Source: Spongilla lacustris
Lineage: Eukaryota > Porifera > Demospongiae > Spongillida > Spongillidae
Length of the DNA: 64,000 nucleotides
Assembly (NCBI GenBank): GCA_949361645.1
Contig: OX442429.1
Coordinates: 1,363,728-1,427,727 of the forward strand
Direction: 5' to 3'
Position numbers and translations under genes: made by a program. Shown here piece by piece: positions 22,725-36,369 of the stretch; position 1 is the stretch's first letter; each line of letters begins with the position of its first letter. Under the pieces are notes generated by a model. It saw nothing but the letters and a program-made list of their open reading frames with translations. It was not told the origin of the DNA and searched no databases.

Positions 22725-23880
22725 GGTAAAGGAAGCTATAGGCTGGTATAACATTTTCTTCTAAGTATTAAGTAAATCTGGCCAATGCCGTAGGAATGAA
22801 GCGTCGCGAATTCCTTTGCATTTGAATACAAAATTGCATGTAAGACATAAAAATTTGCAATAGTTGCCCAGGGCAATGCACAATTCAAGGCAGTTCACAC
22901 TACAGATGTATGAAAGCAAGTATGGTTAAAGTCTTCCTCTACTACATAGTCCTATTTACTACCACAAAGGAAGGCTGGTACCACATTTTCATTATTTGGT
23001 TCATACAATGTAGTACTGAAATCTAGCCAAATGCGGTATAGAATAAGTGTCGCGATTGCTTTTTGCAATTGACTGAATACAAAATTGCAAAGTCTGCATG
23101 CAAAGCTGCTGGGGCAATGCACAATGCAAGAACTGCATGCACGTGCACAGCACACGGCAGTTAACCATACATGCAGATGTACATGAATGCAAATGTGGTT
23201 ATAGTCTTCCTCTACTACATAGTACTATTTACTACTTGGTAAAGGAAGGCTGGTACCACATTTTCATTATTTGGGTCATAAATCTGGCCATGCAATGCTG
23301 TAGGATTGAAGTGTCACAAATTTTTTGCAATTGAGTAAAAAATTGCAAGACTTTGCTAAAGTTGCAAAGTTGCTGGGGCAATGCACAATTCAAGGCAGCT
23401 CATGGTACAGAATCTGATGTACATTACTGTATGAAAGCAAATATGGTAAAGTCTTCCTCTCAGTTGTACTGCCAGAATAGTCCTATTTACTACCACAAAG
23501 GAAAACTGGTACAACCTTTTCATTATTTGGTTCATATAGTAAATCTGGCCAATGCCATAAGGATTGAAGTGTCGCAAATTTAGCAATTGACTGTATCAGT
23601 ATAAAATTACAAAAATTTCAAAAGCTGTATGCAAAGCTGCTGGGGCAATGCACAATTGCAATCATGCATGCATAATACATGAAAGCAAATGCCGTTATTA
23701 CATAGTACTATTTACTACTTGGTAAAGGAAGGCTGGTACCACATTTTCATTATTACAAAGTAGTAAATCTGGCCATGCAATGCCGTAGGATTGAAGTGTC
23801 ACAAATTTATTTTGCAATTCAGTACAAAATTGCAAGACCTAAAAAAATTGCAAAAGTTGCAAAGCTGCTGTGATGGAGGA
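22725..23880. repeat. Imperfect tandem repeat of ~200-300 bp, about five units
   Basis: Recurrent blocks are GGAAGGCTGGTACCACATTT, AATCTGGCCAATGCCGTAGG, AAGTGTCGCAAATT, GCTGCTGGGGCAATGCACAA and AGTCTTCCTCTACTACATAG. Units vary in length through indels. Open frames of 60-80 codons on both strands are by-products of the repeat. Confidence 0.8.
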
Positions 23881-24599
23881 GCTTACATGTACAGCTATAT
23901 AGCGCTCCTAGTTCCCAGCCCCTCCCATACCCACCTACATGCAGTATAAAAACTATTCCGCTCTGCTACTAGTTAGTTCCATGCCCTTATTATTTTCCCG
24001 AACCTCTTCATCTCGGGGCCACCCTACAGGCCTATAGCTGTTGCTGGGCCTTGCCTTGCCATAAACTTCAGACACCGCACGTGCCACAGTCATCAAATTC
24101 TTTCGGTTAGATGCTTCGTCACCAGCTGAAGTCAGCTTTTACGCAGATGGAACGGAACACTAAATGTGTAGATACATATCACGACCTTCATCTTAGTCGA
24201 TTTAAGACCACTTTTGAAACCATTGTGGCCAATGAGTTATTTCCTTCGCACCAAACATTGTAGAGTGCATAGGCCATATGGTTGGGGGAGGGTACTTGAG
24301 AACTGACTTGTATGTGATATATAATTATCCATACTGGGTATATGCACACAATTTTCTTTTCCGAGGTGGACCTTGGGCAAAAAGGGTCGAGCTATAGCCC
24401 GAATGCCTGACCGGCTGGCCCTGATTTGATCCCGTACCAGTGCTCTTACATGCACTCGTGCACATGGCAGTTCTTATTAATATGTGTAGATTGCATAAAG
24501 TGAATAATATTCATAGTCTGCCAAGCGGACCTCGCATCCAGTGGGGGGGGGGGGGGGGGGTGCAATTGCACCCGTTTGCACCCCCCTGACTACGGGCCT
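23881..24599. other. Intergenic with G-tract
   Basis: No gene recognised. A G-run at 24542-24560 is followed by a C-rich stretch and CTGACTACGGGCCTG, the same association seen at the other G-tracts. Confidence 0.5.
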
Positions 24600-24845
24600 G
24601 TGTTAGTCGTCGTCATACTGTCGCATGCATGATATGAGGATATCGAGGGTATCGAGTCGACCCCACGCTGGCACACCATCTACAACAGGGCTGGCGGAAG
24701 CCTTTAAGGATTGGACTGGTGAGGGGGCGGAAAAAGCTCCTCCATTGGGCCGGGGTCTGCAACTTTCGCACTTTTTAAGTCACAAAACATAGCATAATAA
24801 ATACGGTAGAAAGTAAATACATGGCCGTAGCAACGAAAGACAAAG
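24600..24845. repeat. Dispersed repeat family 2, copy b
   Basis: Differs from 20430-20660 by only a few bases, so the duplication is recent. Confidence 0.85.
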
Positions 24846-25740
24846 TGGTCCAGCTAATGCATAAGATAAGTTGGTTGCTATGTCAACCCAAAATTTGGTC
24901 CGAGGTGTCGACTACATAGTGTATATACCAAATATGGTTAAACTGTTTCATGGTTTTGTATGCACACTACATTGGTTTAAGGTTTGTTTACTGGTTAAGC
25001 GATATAGAGCAACCCTGGTAGAGCATCAACTCAGCCAATGCACCATTTTAATATCTATCTACCAGTAAACCCCAAACGTATATTGTGTGATGTGCACACA
25101 GGCTATTGATACAGCTCATTCCTTGGAAACAGGCAAAGGCTTAAGGATTCAAAACCAACTTAAAGGCATTCAATCTTATCAACCCTATATAGATTCGCAT
25201 CAAATAGGTGTTTACATTTATTTGGGACACGACCAAGGTATTTTATTTGGGACCCACCTAAACATTATACCAATCAGTGACCATGGACGTATTGTACTCA
25301 GTTGTGGCTGTGCATGCATGTAGCTTTGTAATTTGCTCTTCTATGTGAACATGCATTCAAACTTGCCAACCCATGTTTATAGTATTTTGTTTGGAACATG
25401 ACCACCACCTACATTTGAAAAGTTATATCAATTGTGGTTATGTAGCTTTTAAACATTATACCAATCTCTGACCATGTATGTAGCTTTGATACATTATGCC
25501 AATTTGTGGGCATGTAGCTTTGCAATTTTCTCTTCTTCATGAACATGGCTTCAGTTTGTCTTGTAAGAAGTTCTTTCTTACCACGAAATATTCCTTCTTC
25601 CTTGCCACACAGAACTGCAGTGGCTGCTCTAAACCACAGGTTGTGCATATGGCATTTTGAGGTGTCATGTCCCAAACTGCTGGGTTTAAACAGGATTCAT
25701 ACGATATGGTCACATGCACGATGAATTTATCAAACTGATA
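24846..25740. other. Intergenic with short decayed repeats
   Basis: ATTATACCAAT..TGACCATG and ATGTAGCTTTG words recur irregularly at 25250-25530, the trace of an old tandem duplication. No coding region recognised. Confidence 0.45.
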
Positions 25741-25749
25741 TTAAACTTT

Positions 25750-26013
25750 AGAGGCAGGAGGGGGAAGAGAGGCAGGAGGGGGAAGAGAGGCAGGAGGGGG
25801 ATCAGAGGCAGGAGGGGGAAGAGAGGCAGGAGGGGGAAGAGAGGCAGGAGGGGGAAGAGAGGCAGGAGGGGGAAGAGAGGCAGGAGGGGGAAGAGAGGCA
25901 GGAGGGGGATCAGAGGCAGGAGGGGGAAGAGAGGCGGGAGGGGGAAGAGAGGCAGGAGGGGGAAGAGAGGCAGGAGGGGGAAGAGAAGCAGGAGGGGGAA
26001 GAGAGGCAGGAGG
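25750..26013. repeat. 18-bp purine minisatellite, copy a
   Basis: About 14 units of GGCAGGAGGGGGAAGAGA. The + strand is almost purely purine. Flanking sequence on the right (GAATGCCTTAATGATTTTAT and onward) is shared with 39485-39670, showing both arrays sit at the same place in a larger dispersed repeat. The long RRGKRG or LLPLFP open frames are artefacts. Confidence 0.95.
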
Positions 26014-26329
26014 GTGGAATGCCTTAATGATTTTATCCAGCTATACTCAAACATTTTACTGGCAGCAAGAACTTTTATTGGCATCAGTGGAACAGAACAA
26101 ATTGTACCATTTCCCACCTTGCCCCTTGATGGAACTACTATTGATTTACATGTATGGAGTAAGGCTGTATGTGAAGTAGCTATGGACATTGATTTAATTT
26201 GATTTGATTGCGTAGATACATACACATACATATGCAAAATGCAAGTAGTGGCATGACATGTAAATGCACTTACAAACTGCCTAAATCTATAAGATGCAAA
26301 AGAATGGTAGGTCAACAGAACTAGGTTGA

Positions 26330-26665
26330 CTGGGTATGAAAAACTGTAATGTTCAATGAAGAGACAACATATCCTGGGGTAAGTGGTTCCATATAGGTAT
26401 CACACGTTCAGTGAATAAATATGCTCAGAATGCATGATGGGGTAGATGTTTGGATTGCAGGATACAAGAATGACCTCGAATTGAATATGGCCTGACCGGT
26501 TTGGTGAATAAACTGTCAATGGTAAAAACTAAATTCTTGCAACACATGATACGATCATAGAAGACTCTCTTGTACTCTAAGGACTGTTAATCCCAAGTTT
26601 GCAAAGTGGTCACCATAGTCCATATATGGTATACCAGGACGTTTCAATATGGCTCGAGTGAAAAA
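26330..26665 (-). mobile_element. LINE reverse-transcriptase tail, decayed copy
   Basis: Homologous to 39780-40165 but with extra indels and truncated. On the minus strand it retains pieces of the same protein (IPYMDYG, LEYKR-like). It lies downstream of the purine minisatellite in the same arrangement as the second copy. Confidence 0.6.
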
Positions 26666-27330
26666 TCGCTGAACCCATTCAGACCCTCTCTATCATGCAA
26701 TGATGTAGGGATGGTCATTACCATGCAGTCAGCTTGTGTTTTTTTTTTGGAGGGGGGGGGGGGGGGGGGGGGGGAGAGGAACTGAATTAAATATTGAGTC
26801 CAAGGTGTCTGTAACAGCCACGTTCTCTTACGTGATGACAAGCAAAAGTGTCAGTTGGATTTGACATATATAGTGACATAATAAGGAGTGGTAGAGAGAG
26901 GGAGGATCAACTTAATATATCAGAGAATGCTACTGCATTGTTATACATTTACAAAGATATTTACTAGTCCATATAGCTAGATGTACTAAATACGTAGACA
27001 TGTCTATTTTTAAACAAGAATCCATGATATACCACATACATAGTGATGAGCAATCAACTTGACAATGATAGGGGCTATTAGAAGAGTGAAAATCATGGCA
27101 GTACAAGTGTGCACAATACATGGTGGTCAGCTTGTGTGTGTGTGCTTTTGTTTTGGGGGGGGGGGGGGGGGGAGAAATGAAATGAAGAAGTAGGCTAGAT
27201 ATAAAGTCAAAACATGATGGCAACCATAGCTTTTGGGTATGCATTAGGTACAACCTCAATATTCATCCAACACATGTGTCTATTCCTTACCTAATATCAT
27301 GACTCAAATTAAAGAGCGACCATTCCCTTT
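26666..27330. repeat. Dispersed repeat family 4 with two G-tracts
   Basis: G-runs at about 26751-26774 and 27156-27172, each preceded by GTCAGCTTGTGT. The stretch matches 40190-40530 for most of its length. The end (27250-27350, CTCAATATTCATCCAA) also matches 36835-36960. Confidence 0.65.
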
Positions 27331-27539
27331 CATTACTACTGACACGTAAAACCAATCTGACAAAACGTGTGCTGGGCAGGGGTTAGTTGAATATGTCCAC
27401 TTATCTGTATATCACTGGCAAGGCCGCAGACAACGGGGTGCTTGGGGGTGCTGAAGCACCCCCAAATCTTTTGGAGACCTTTAAGAAGTATATAGTGGTT
27501 GTCTTGTATTGATGGCATAACTTGACGTGAAATACATGT

Positions 27540-28177
27540 ACAATATGTATGTTTCCAGCTCTATGTGATGGTTGTGGTAGTCAGTTCAGCACTGGACATG
27601 CCCTTGATTGTAGAAAGGGAGGTTTAGTCATCCAAAGACACAATGAGATTAGGGATGCCCTTGGTGACTTGGCTTCAATTGCATACAAAGATGTTGTGAG
27701 AGACCCTGTTGTAAGAGAACCCAAAGACCATGAAAAGGTTCCTGCTTTGGTTGCTGATCTTTCTGTTCGTGGTGTATGGCAGCCTCAAGCTACTACTTTT
27801 TTGATGTTCGAGTAGTAGATTCAGATGCGAATTCTTACTTGTATCGTGATGTGAGTGCAGTTCTTTCCTTGATTGAACACACTAAGAAACACAAATACTC
27901 ACAAGCTGCTGAAACAATCAATGCATCTTTTACACCATTTGTTGTGACAGCTGATGGGGCACTGGGTCTTGAGGCAAAGACATTTATACGTCATTTGGCT
28001 GAAAAAGTAGCTGAAATTTGGCACAAGTCTTACAGTGAAGTGCTGGGCTATGTGCGTGCAAGAATGCATTTTGCTGTCCTTTGTGCTACAAATCTGTGCA
28101 TTCACGGCAGTAGAGTGAAATGGAGGAGAAGGATGGAGATTGAAGATGGAGCTGGGCTTCCATACCTGCCAGAATGA
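27540..28177 (+). pseudogene. C-terminal part of a LINE with restriction-like endonuclease
   Basis: The first frame (27549-27815) encodes a CCHC-like knuckle CDGCGSQFSTGHALDCRKGG followed by RHNEIRDALG; the second (27776-28177) gives FFDVRVVDSDA, then WHKSYSEVLGYVRARMHFAV and NLCIHGSRVKW to the TGA. This order (Cys-rich knuckle, RHN motif, D..FDVRV core, C-terminal helix) is that of the endonuclease end of R2/NeSL-like retrotransposons. The frames overlap and switch near 27790, so one indel breaks the protein. The 5' part with the reverse transcriptase is absent, as expected from incomplete target-primed reverse transcription. A 3' tail with T-runs continues to about 28300. Confidence 0.75.
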
Positions 28178-28320
28178 ATTTCAGCACCGCTTCTCATGTT
28201 TCTTTGTATTTATTACACTTTTAGTAGCTTCTGTATTGTATGTGTTTTGTGTGTTATTATAATCTTTCCTTTGTTCCTTTTTTTTTTAAAGTATGAATAT
28301 AATAGTATATATTATATATA

Positions 28321-28919
28321 CAGGGTGTTTCACAATCAAGGAAAATTGTTTATAAATTAACCACAAGCAGTTAATTAACTTTTGGTTGTTGTCAAAAGTT
28401 TTAACAGCAAAAGAAGACATGCTGGTGAAATAAAATTATTATAATCTTTAATGGTTAATAAAAGTCCCAAAGACCCGATACCCCTATTCATTTTATTTAT
28501 GTTAATAAATATAGGCTTGGGGGTTAGTTAAAAGCTGCAAAATGTACTTATTTAACTGCTTCCATTTAGAAGTTATTCCAGTTGAAATCTTGATTTTTTA
28601 TTTTCGCAATGTACTTGATTTTGAGGGCCACTGTATCTTGATTTAGTAGTTTGAATTTATTAATAAATTCAGCCAAGTTGATATGTTTAAAATTCAAGAG
28701 AATGTTATAGCTTTGACTGCCTCTAAAACAGTATGATTTAATTATGTGTTATCGGGAATTATGAATTCGTTTTCGTTAATTTAAATATTTGATTTTATTA
28801 AATTAATGATTAATTTAATATTTATTTTGTTTACATCAACATTTAAGCTCACGTTAATGGAGCATTTAACTGCTTTTGGTTAATTTATAAACAATTTTCC
28901 TTGATTGTGAAACACCCTG
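28321..28919. mobile_element. Tc1/mariner-like MITE, 599 bp
   Basis: Starts CAGGGTGTTTCACAATCAAG and ends with its reverse complement. Terminal inverted repeats are about 55 bp with few mismatches, flanked by TA on both sides (28319-28320 and 28920-28921). No transposase frame remains and the interior is AT-rich. CAGGGTG ends plus a TA duplication point to the Tc1/mariner superfamily. Confidence 0.85.
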
Positions 28920-28921
28920 TA

Positions 28922-29640
28922 TGTACACGCGCGCACGCTACAAATGCTTATAGTCACTATACATCATGCATTTACCGTTCCGCTGCCTCTGCATGATGTC
29001 ACGTATACTTACGAGCATGCATGCAGCGAAACACTGCGGATTATCTCTCGGCAAAGCATGAAGCAAAAATTAAAAAGGTTAATCTATATAGATTGACGTG
29101 ACTGTGGTATTGTTACTTAACAAATCAGTAAATCATGCATGCATGGATCAAAATCGAATTCAAAGCAATTTTATGTAAACTGTCATTGTTTAATGCACAA
29201 CATATCCGCTGCGTAGCTATACATATATAGGCTTAATTAATCGGTTTGAAATTTGCTGTGCAATACATGTATAACCCCTGCAATGAAATTGACCAGCTCT
29301 CCGAACAGAGCCAAAACTGAACTGATGGGATAAGGATCTGAGAAATTTGCCCACACGCTGATATCGTCTGTAGAGTAACTGCTGCTCTACACGTAGGATG
29401 TCGCAAACGAAAGCTATGCATGCATGCGCGTGCACCACAGTCTAATCTCATGCCTGTATTCAAACAATCTGGAATCATATCCATGCTCTAAGTTGCTATC
29501 AGTTTAAGCTAGCACGGGCCATCACTGCTATTACATTTCACAGCTCATTATAGAAGTAAAAGAGCTCAATTGAAAGTGTCCCATCCTCCAAGGATGTGAC
29601 TAACGCCTGCACAAAAGTTCAGAGTACTGACTACGTATTG
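28922..29640. repeat. Dispersed repeat family 6, copy a, plus intergenic
   Basis: 29260-29520 matches 37530-37770. On the minus strand both copies read FVCDI..VEQQLLYRRYQ and VGKFLRSL, so the shared part may be an old exon or element fragment. It is not recognised further. The rest shows no gene. Confidence 0.5.
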
Positions 29641-30096
29641 CCGTGTGTTAATACCCCTCCCCCGTTAATTTTCTTGCATGCCACTACTGATTAATTCCGC
29701 TAAATACACACACGACAACATCAAACCGGCCGAGCATGCCACCGATTAATTCTGCGGAATAGTATAGTTCTACGACAACATCAAACCGGCCGAGCGTATA
29801 GTGCCGTAATCTGATCATATGCGCCTCATGTGTGAAGTACCGTAAAATGCTCCCCGCCCTACACGATTATCATTTACGTAGCTAGCGGGATTCCCATGGA
29901 GCCTGATAGAGGGATGCAATGAAACTCAATTCGTAATGACTTTTTACAAACCAGAAATTAACTCATTCGTCAGTATATATAGTGCTGTGAGTCGTCGTCA
30001 TTAGAGATAAAATATGTTGTCATCATATACTGACGTATGCATGATGTGAGGATGCACGCCGTCTTCAGCCGACCCCACGCCGTCTACAGCCGACCC
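29640..30096. repeat. Dispersed repeat families 1 and 2, shuffled copy
   Basis: Contains two partly duplicated CAACATCAAACCGGCCGAGC segments, the GGGATGCAATGAA end of family 1, then a family 2 fragment (TGACGTATGCATGATGTGAG). It looks like nested insertions. Confidence 0.6.
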
Positions 30097-30146
30097 TAGT
30101 TGGGCGTAGCCCGACCTTCGCGTAAAGGTCGGGCTACGCCCAACTA
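30097..30146. repeat. Perfect 22-bp hairpin
   Basis: Arms 30097-30118 (TAGTTGGGCGTAGCCCGACC plus TT) and 30125-30146 are exact reverse complements around a 6-base loop CGCGTA. The inner stem is GC-rich, so it should extrude or fold stably. It is embedded in repeat family 2 and shows no coding link. Confidence 0.95.
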
Positions 30147-30189
30147 AGCCGACCCCACGCTGGCACGCACCCCAAGGCATTTGAGCGTA

Positions 30190-31430
30190 GTAATGATCTT
30201 AGTCCCACGTAGTCTCGTACCCAGACTCATCATCGTACGAAGCAGTATACTAGTACATAGTGATACATGTATATGTATAAGCCCGGTTCACATAAAACTC
30301 TGTTCAGCCATCTTTTTAAAATAACGTACCAGTATAATGCCTGGTCGTGCCGCGCCCTAGCCCTGAGTTGTACGCATGCAAATTATGCGCTTGTCAGCCA
30401 GCCCACGCACCACAAGACTAACCACGGCCTACACAACCGCATAGTCATGGAATGTATGCGCGGTAAGCTTAGAGCAATAATGCGGGGTAATTTCAACGTT
30501 AACCATGCATTTGCCCTAAACTTAGGAATGTGTTCAAAACGCTACATATATCGCACCGACTGACACGTATAATTATTATATCAATACGCATCCAAAAACC
30601 AGCGAGGTTACCGATACATATCCAGCCATTCCAGCGTCTCAATACCTGTGGGATTTGGATGAATTGCCGGAAATCCCACGTCATAGACATATCATAACCC
30701 GAAGTCCCGAACTGCAACCCTAAGCCGATCAATCACTATGTAAGAGGTTAGTCATTAGTCAACACTTATACCACAGATATGCGGAAAACCAGTTAATTGG
30801 GTTACATTATGGCCACGACAACATAGCGTACACAACCGCATAATTCTGGTACAAGGTACTAAGGTTAACCGCATTCCCTAGTGTTTTAATACGATAAGAT
30901 TTATAATGGAACTTTTTTTTTTTTTGAGAGACTATTATTATTTTGAAAAATTACAATTATAAGTACACATATACACCACTTATATTATTATTGTGATTAT
31001 TATGCAATAAACACAACGTAACTAATTATGGTAACACACTATCTAACAGGTGTCTTGAAAGGACATTGGACGGGACAGCAGAGCTCGAACATTTGCCCTC
31101 ACCAGGGTCAAGTGACTTTGAGGTATTGACTATTATTATTATTGTTATTAAAATGAAACCTACCTACCGAAATCGGATTAAAACTTTTATTTTATTCTTT
31201 TGTTCTGTCATTTTGTTGTTTATGTTTCCTCTTTTACTGTGCTTGCTGTTAAGTGGGGTTATTATATATTATAATTATTATATATATATATATAATCATA
31301 ATTATTATAATATTATAATAAAATTATATATATAATTAAAATGAAATGATGCATTACATACAAGACTCACAAGTAACTCAGGCTACACTACACACTAAAG
31401 AACTACTACCCTGCCCATGATGGCCCTGGA

Positions 31431-31462
<32 letters not shown>

Positions 31463-31500
31463 ACAAACACAACAGCCCGCAAGAGCATGGTGTTAATCGA
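30190..31500. other. Intergenic with AT-rich simple repeats
   Basis: No gene recognised. AT-rich low complexity is present at 30905-30925, 31120-31170, 31260-31345 and (TTA)n at 31432-31460. Confidence 0.5.
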
Positions 31501-31557
31501 ATTACGACCCGATAAGCTTATAAGGGGTCGTAATACAATTTTATGGGCAGCGGTGCA

Positions 31558-31565
31558 TATAAAAG
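31558..31565 (+). promoter_or_regulatory. TATA box of peptide-gene copy 2
   Basis: TATAAAAG about 30 bp upstream of a conserved TCATTCTGCGCACCAG segment, which is the likely start region. The same arrangement is in copy 3 (56601), with strong identity in between (AGTCCGAAAGCTCGTTT). The ATG follows at 31630, giving a short leader of about 40 nt. Confidence 0.7.
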
Positions 31566-31629
31566 CGCCAGTCCGAAAGCTCGTTTATCATTCTGCGCAC
31601 CAGGGAGACTATAAGCGACTCGATCGACA

Positions 31630-34900
<3,271 letters not shown>

Positions 34901-35267
34901 AGTGGATGCATACAGATACTGGAAGGATACCTTGGACAATGCTGCTGATAAAAATCACTCTTATTTTAGAGTTTGTATGTTTAGTATTTCTACCTGGTGT
35001 GCTCAAACATTAGATATCAGCATCCTTAGTTAGCCACATTTCTCAAATTTTATATTCGACGATGCATGCACATGAAATGGGCAAAAAGATTTAGCATTCA
35101 AAACTACACTCTGTACTCATCAACCAGTGATGCAAAGACAACTCAAATTATGTAACCATATTTAATAACCCTTCTATAGCACTTAATTGTGAAAAAAGAA
35201 CACTTATGGTGGTGTACATTATTATATGCACACACCAATGGCACTTTTGAGTCTGCTGTATTTGAAA

Positions 35268-35277
35268 AATAAATAAA
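35268..35277 (+). terminator. Poly(A) signal of peptide-gene copy 2
   Basis: AATAAATAAA about 370 nt after the stop, at the same offset as in copy 1. Confidence 0.6.
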
Positions 35278-35289
35278 ATGGCTAACATC

Positions 35290-35736
35290 TTATTTTAAGA
35301 GTCATTTACATGTACCTTCAGCACAGTAAAGGTGGGCGGGGGGGGAGGGGTCCCTTCATATAGAGGAAATGAGTTCTAATTTTAGCGGGGTGTACATGTA
35401 GGCAAATGAGTATTTGTGAGCAATAATGGTACATGCATATGGGTTGGTGTCACTGTGCTGTGTGTGTTACTGTTCTGTAAGGGGTGTTGAGAAGTAGCAA
35501 CATCAGTCCAAGATGCTATCACCTGATGTGTGGATTGATTCATACTAACAGCATTCCCAATGTGCATTGCTGTACATTCCTTCATTTTTAAGTTATCTGT
35601 CTTGTAACGTGGCAAACATTATTGAATATATGGTAACTGGGTACTCTGCCTGCTGATAGGTATGTTCCAATCCATGCAGTAATTGGCCTCCACTTTGCTT
35701 TCAGATGACTTATTTCATCACCACTAATAGGCTGTT
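35290..35736. repeat. Duplicated 3' flank of the peptide gene, copy 2
   Basis: Nearly identical to 60355-60826. Copy 1 shares only the first ~90 bp (to about 19770). It contains a short G-tract at 35338-35345 and leads directly into the GGGA array in both places. Confidence 0.9.
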
Positions 35737-36369
35737 GGAGGGAGGGAGGGAGGGAGGGAGGGAGGGAGGGAGGGAGGGAGGGAGGGAGGGAGGGAGGGAG
35801 GGAGGGAGGGAGGGAGGGAGGGAGGGAGGGAGGGAGGGAGGGAGGGAGGGAGGGAGGGAGGGAGGGAGGGAGGGAGGGAGGGAGGGAGGGAGGGAGGGAG
35901 GGAGGGAGGGAGGGAGGGAGGGAGGGAGGGAGGGAGGGAGGGAGGGAGGGAGGGAGGGAGGGAGGGAGGGAGGGAGGGAGGGAGGGAGGGAGGGAGGGAG
36001 GGAGGGAGGGAGGGAGGGAGGGAGGGAGGGAGGGAGGGAGGGAGGGAGGGAGGGAGGGAGGGAGGGAGGGAGGGAGGGAGGGAGGGAGGGAGGGAGGGAG
36101 GGAGGGAGGGAGGGAGGGAGGGAGGGAGGGAGGGAGGGAGGGAGGGAGGGAGGGAGGGAGGGAGGGAGGGAGGGAGGGAGGGAGGGAGGGAGGGAGGGAG
36201 GGAGGGAGGGAGGGAGGGAGGGAGGGAGGGAGGGAGGGAGGGAGGGAGGGAGGGAGGGAGGGAGGGAGGGAGGGAGGGAGGGAGGGAGGGAGGGAGGGAG
36301 GGAGGGAGGGAGGGAGGGAGGGAGGGAGGGAGGGAGGGAGGGAGGGAGGGAGGGAGGGAGGGAGGGAGA
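35737..36369. repeat. (GGGA)n array, about 630 bp
   Basis: Essentially uninterrupted GGGA units (about 158). The strand is purely purine, so it could form G-quadruplex or triplex structures. The 228-codon and 296-codon frames across it are artefacts. The sequence on its left is shared with the array at 60827, the sequence on its right is not. Confidence 0.98.
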
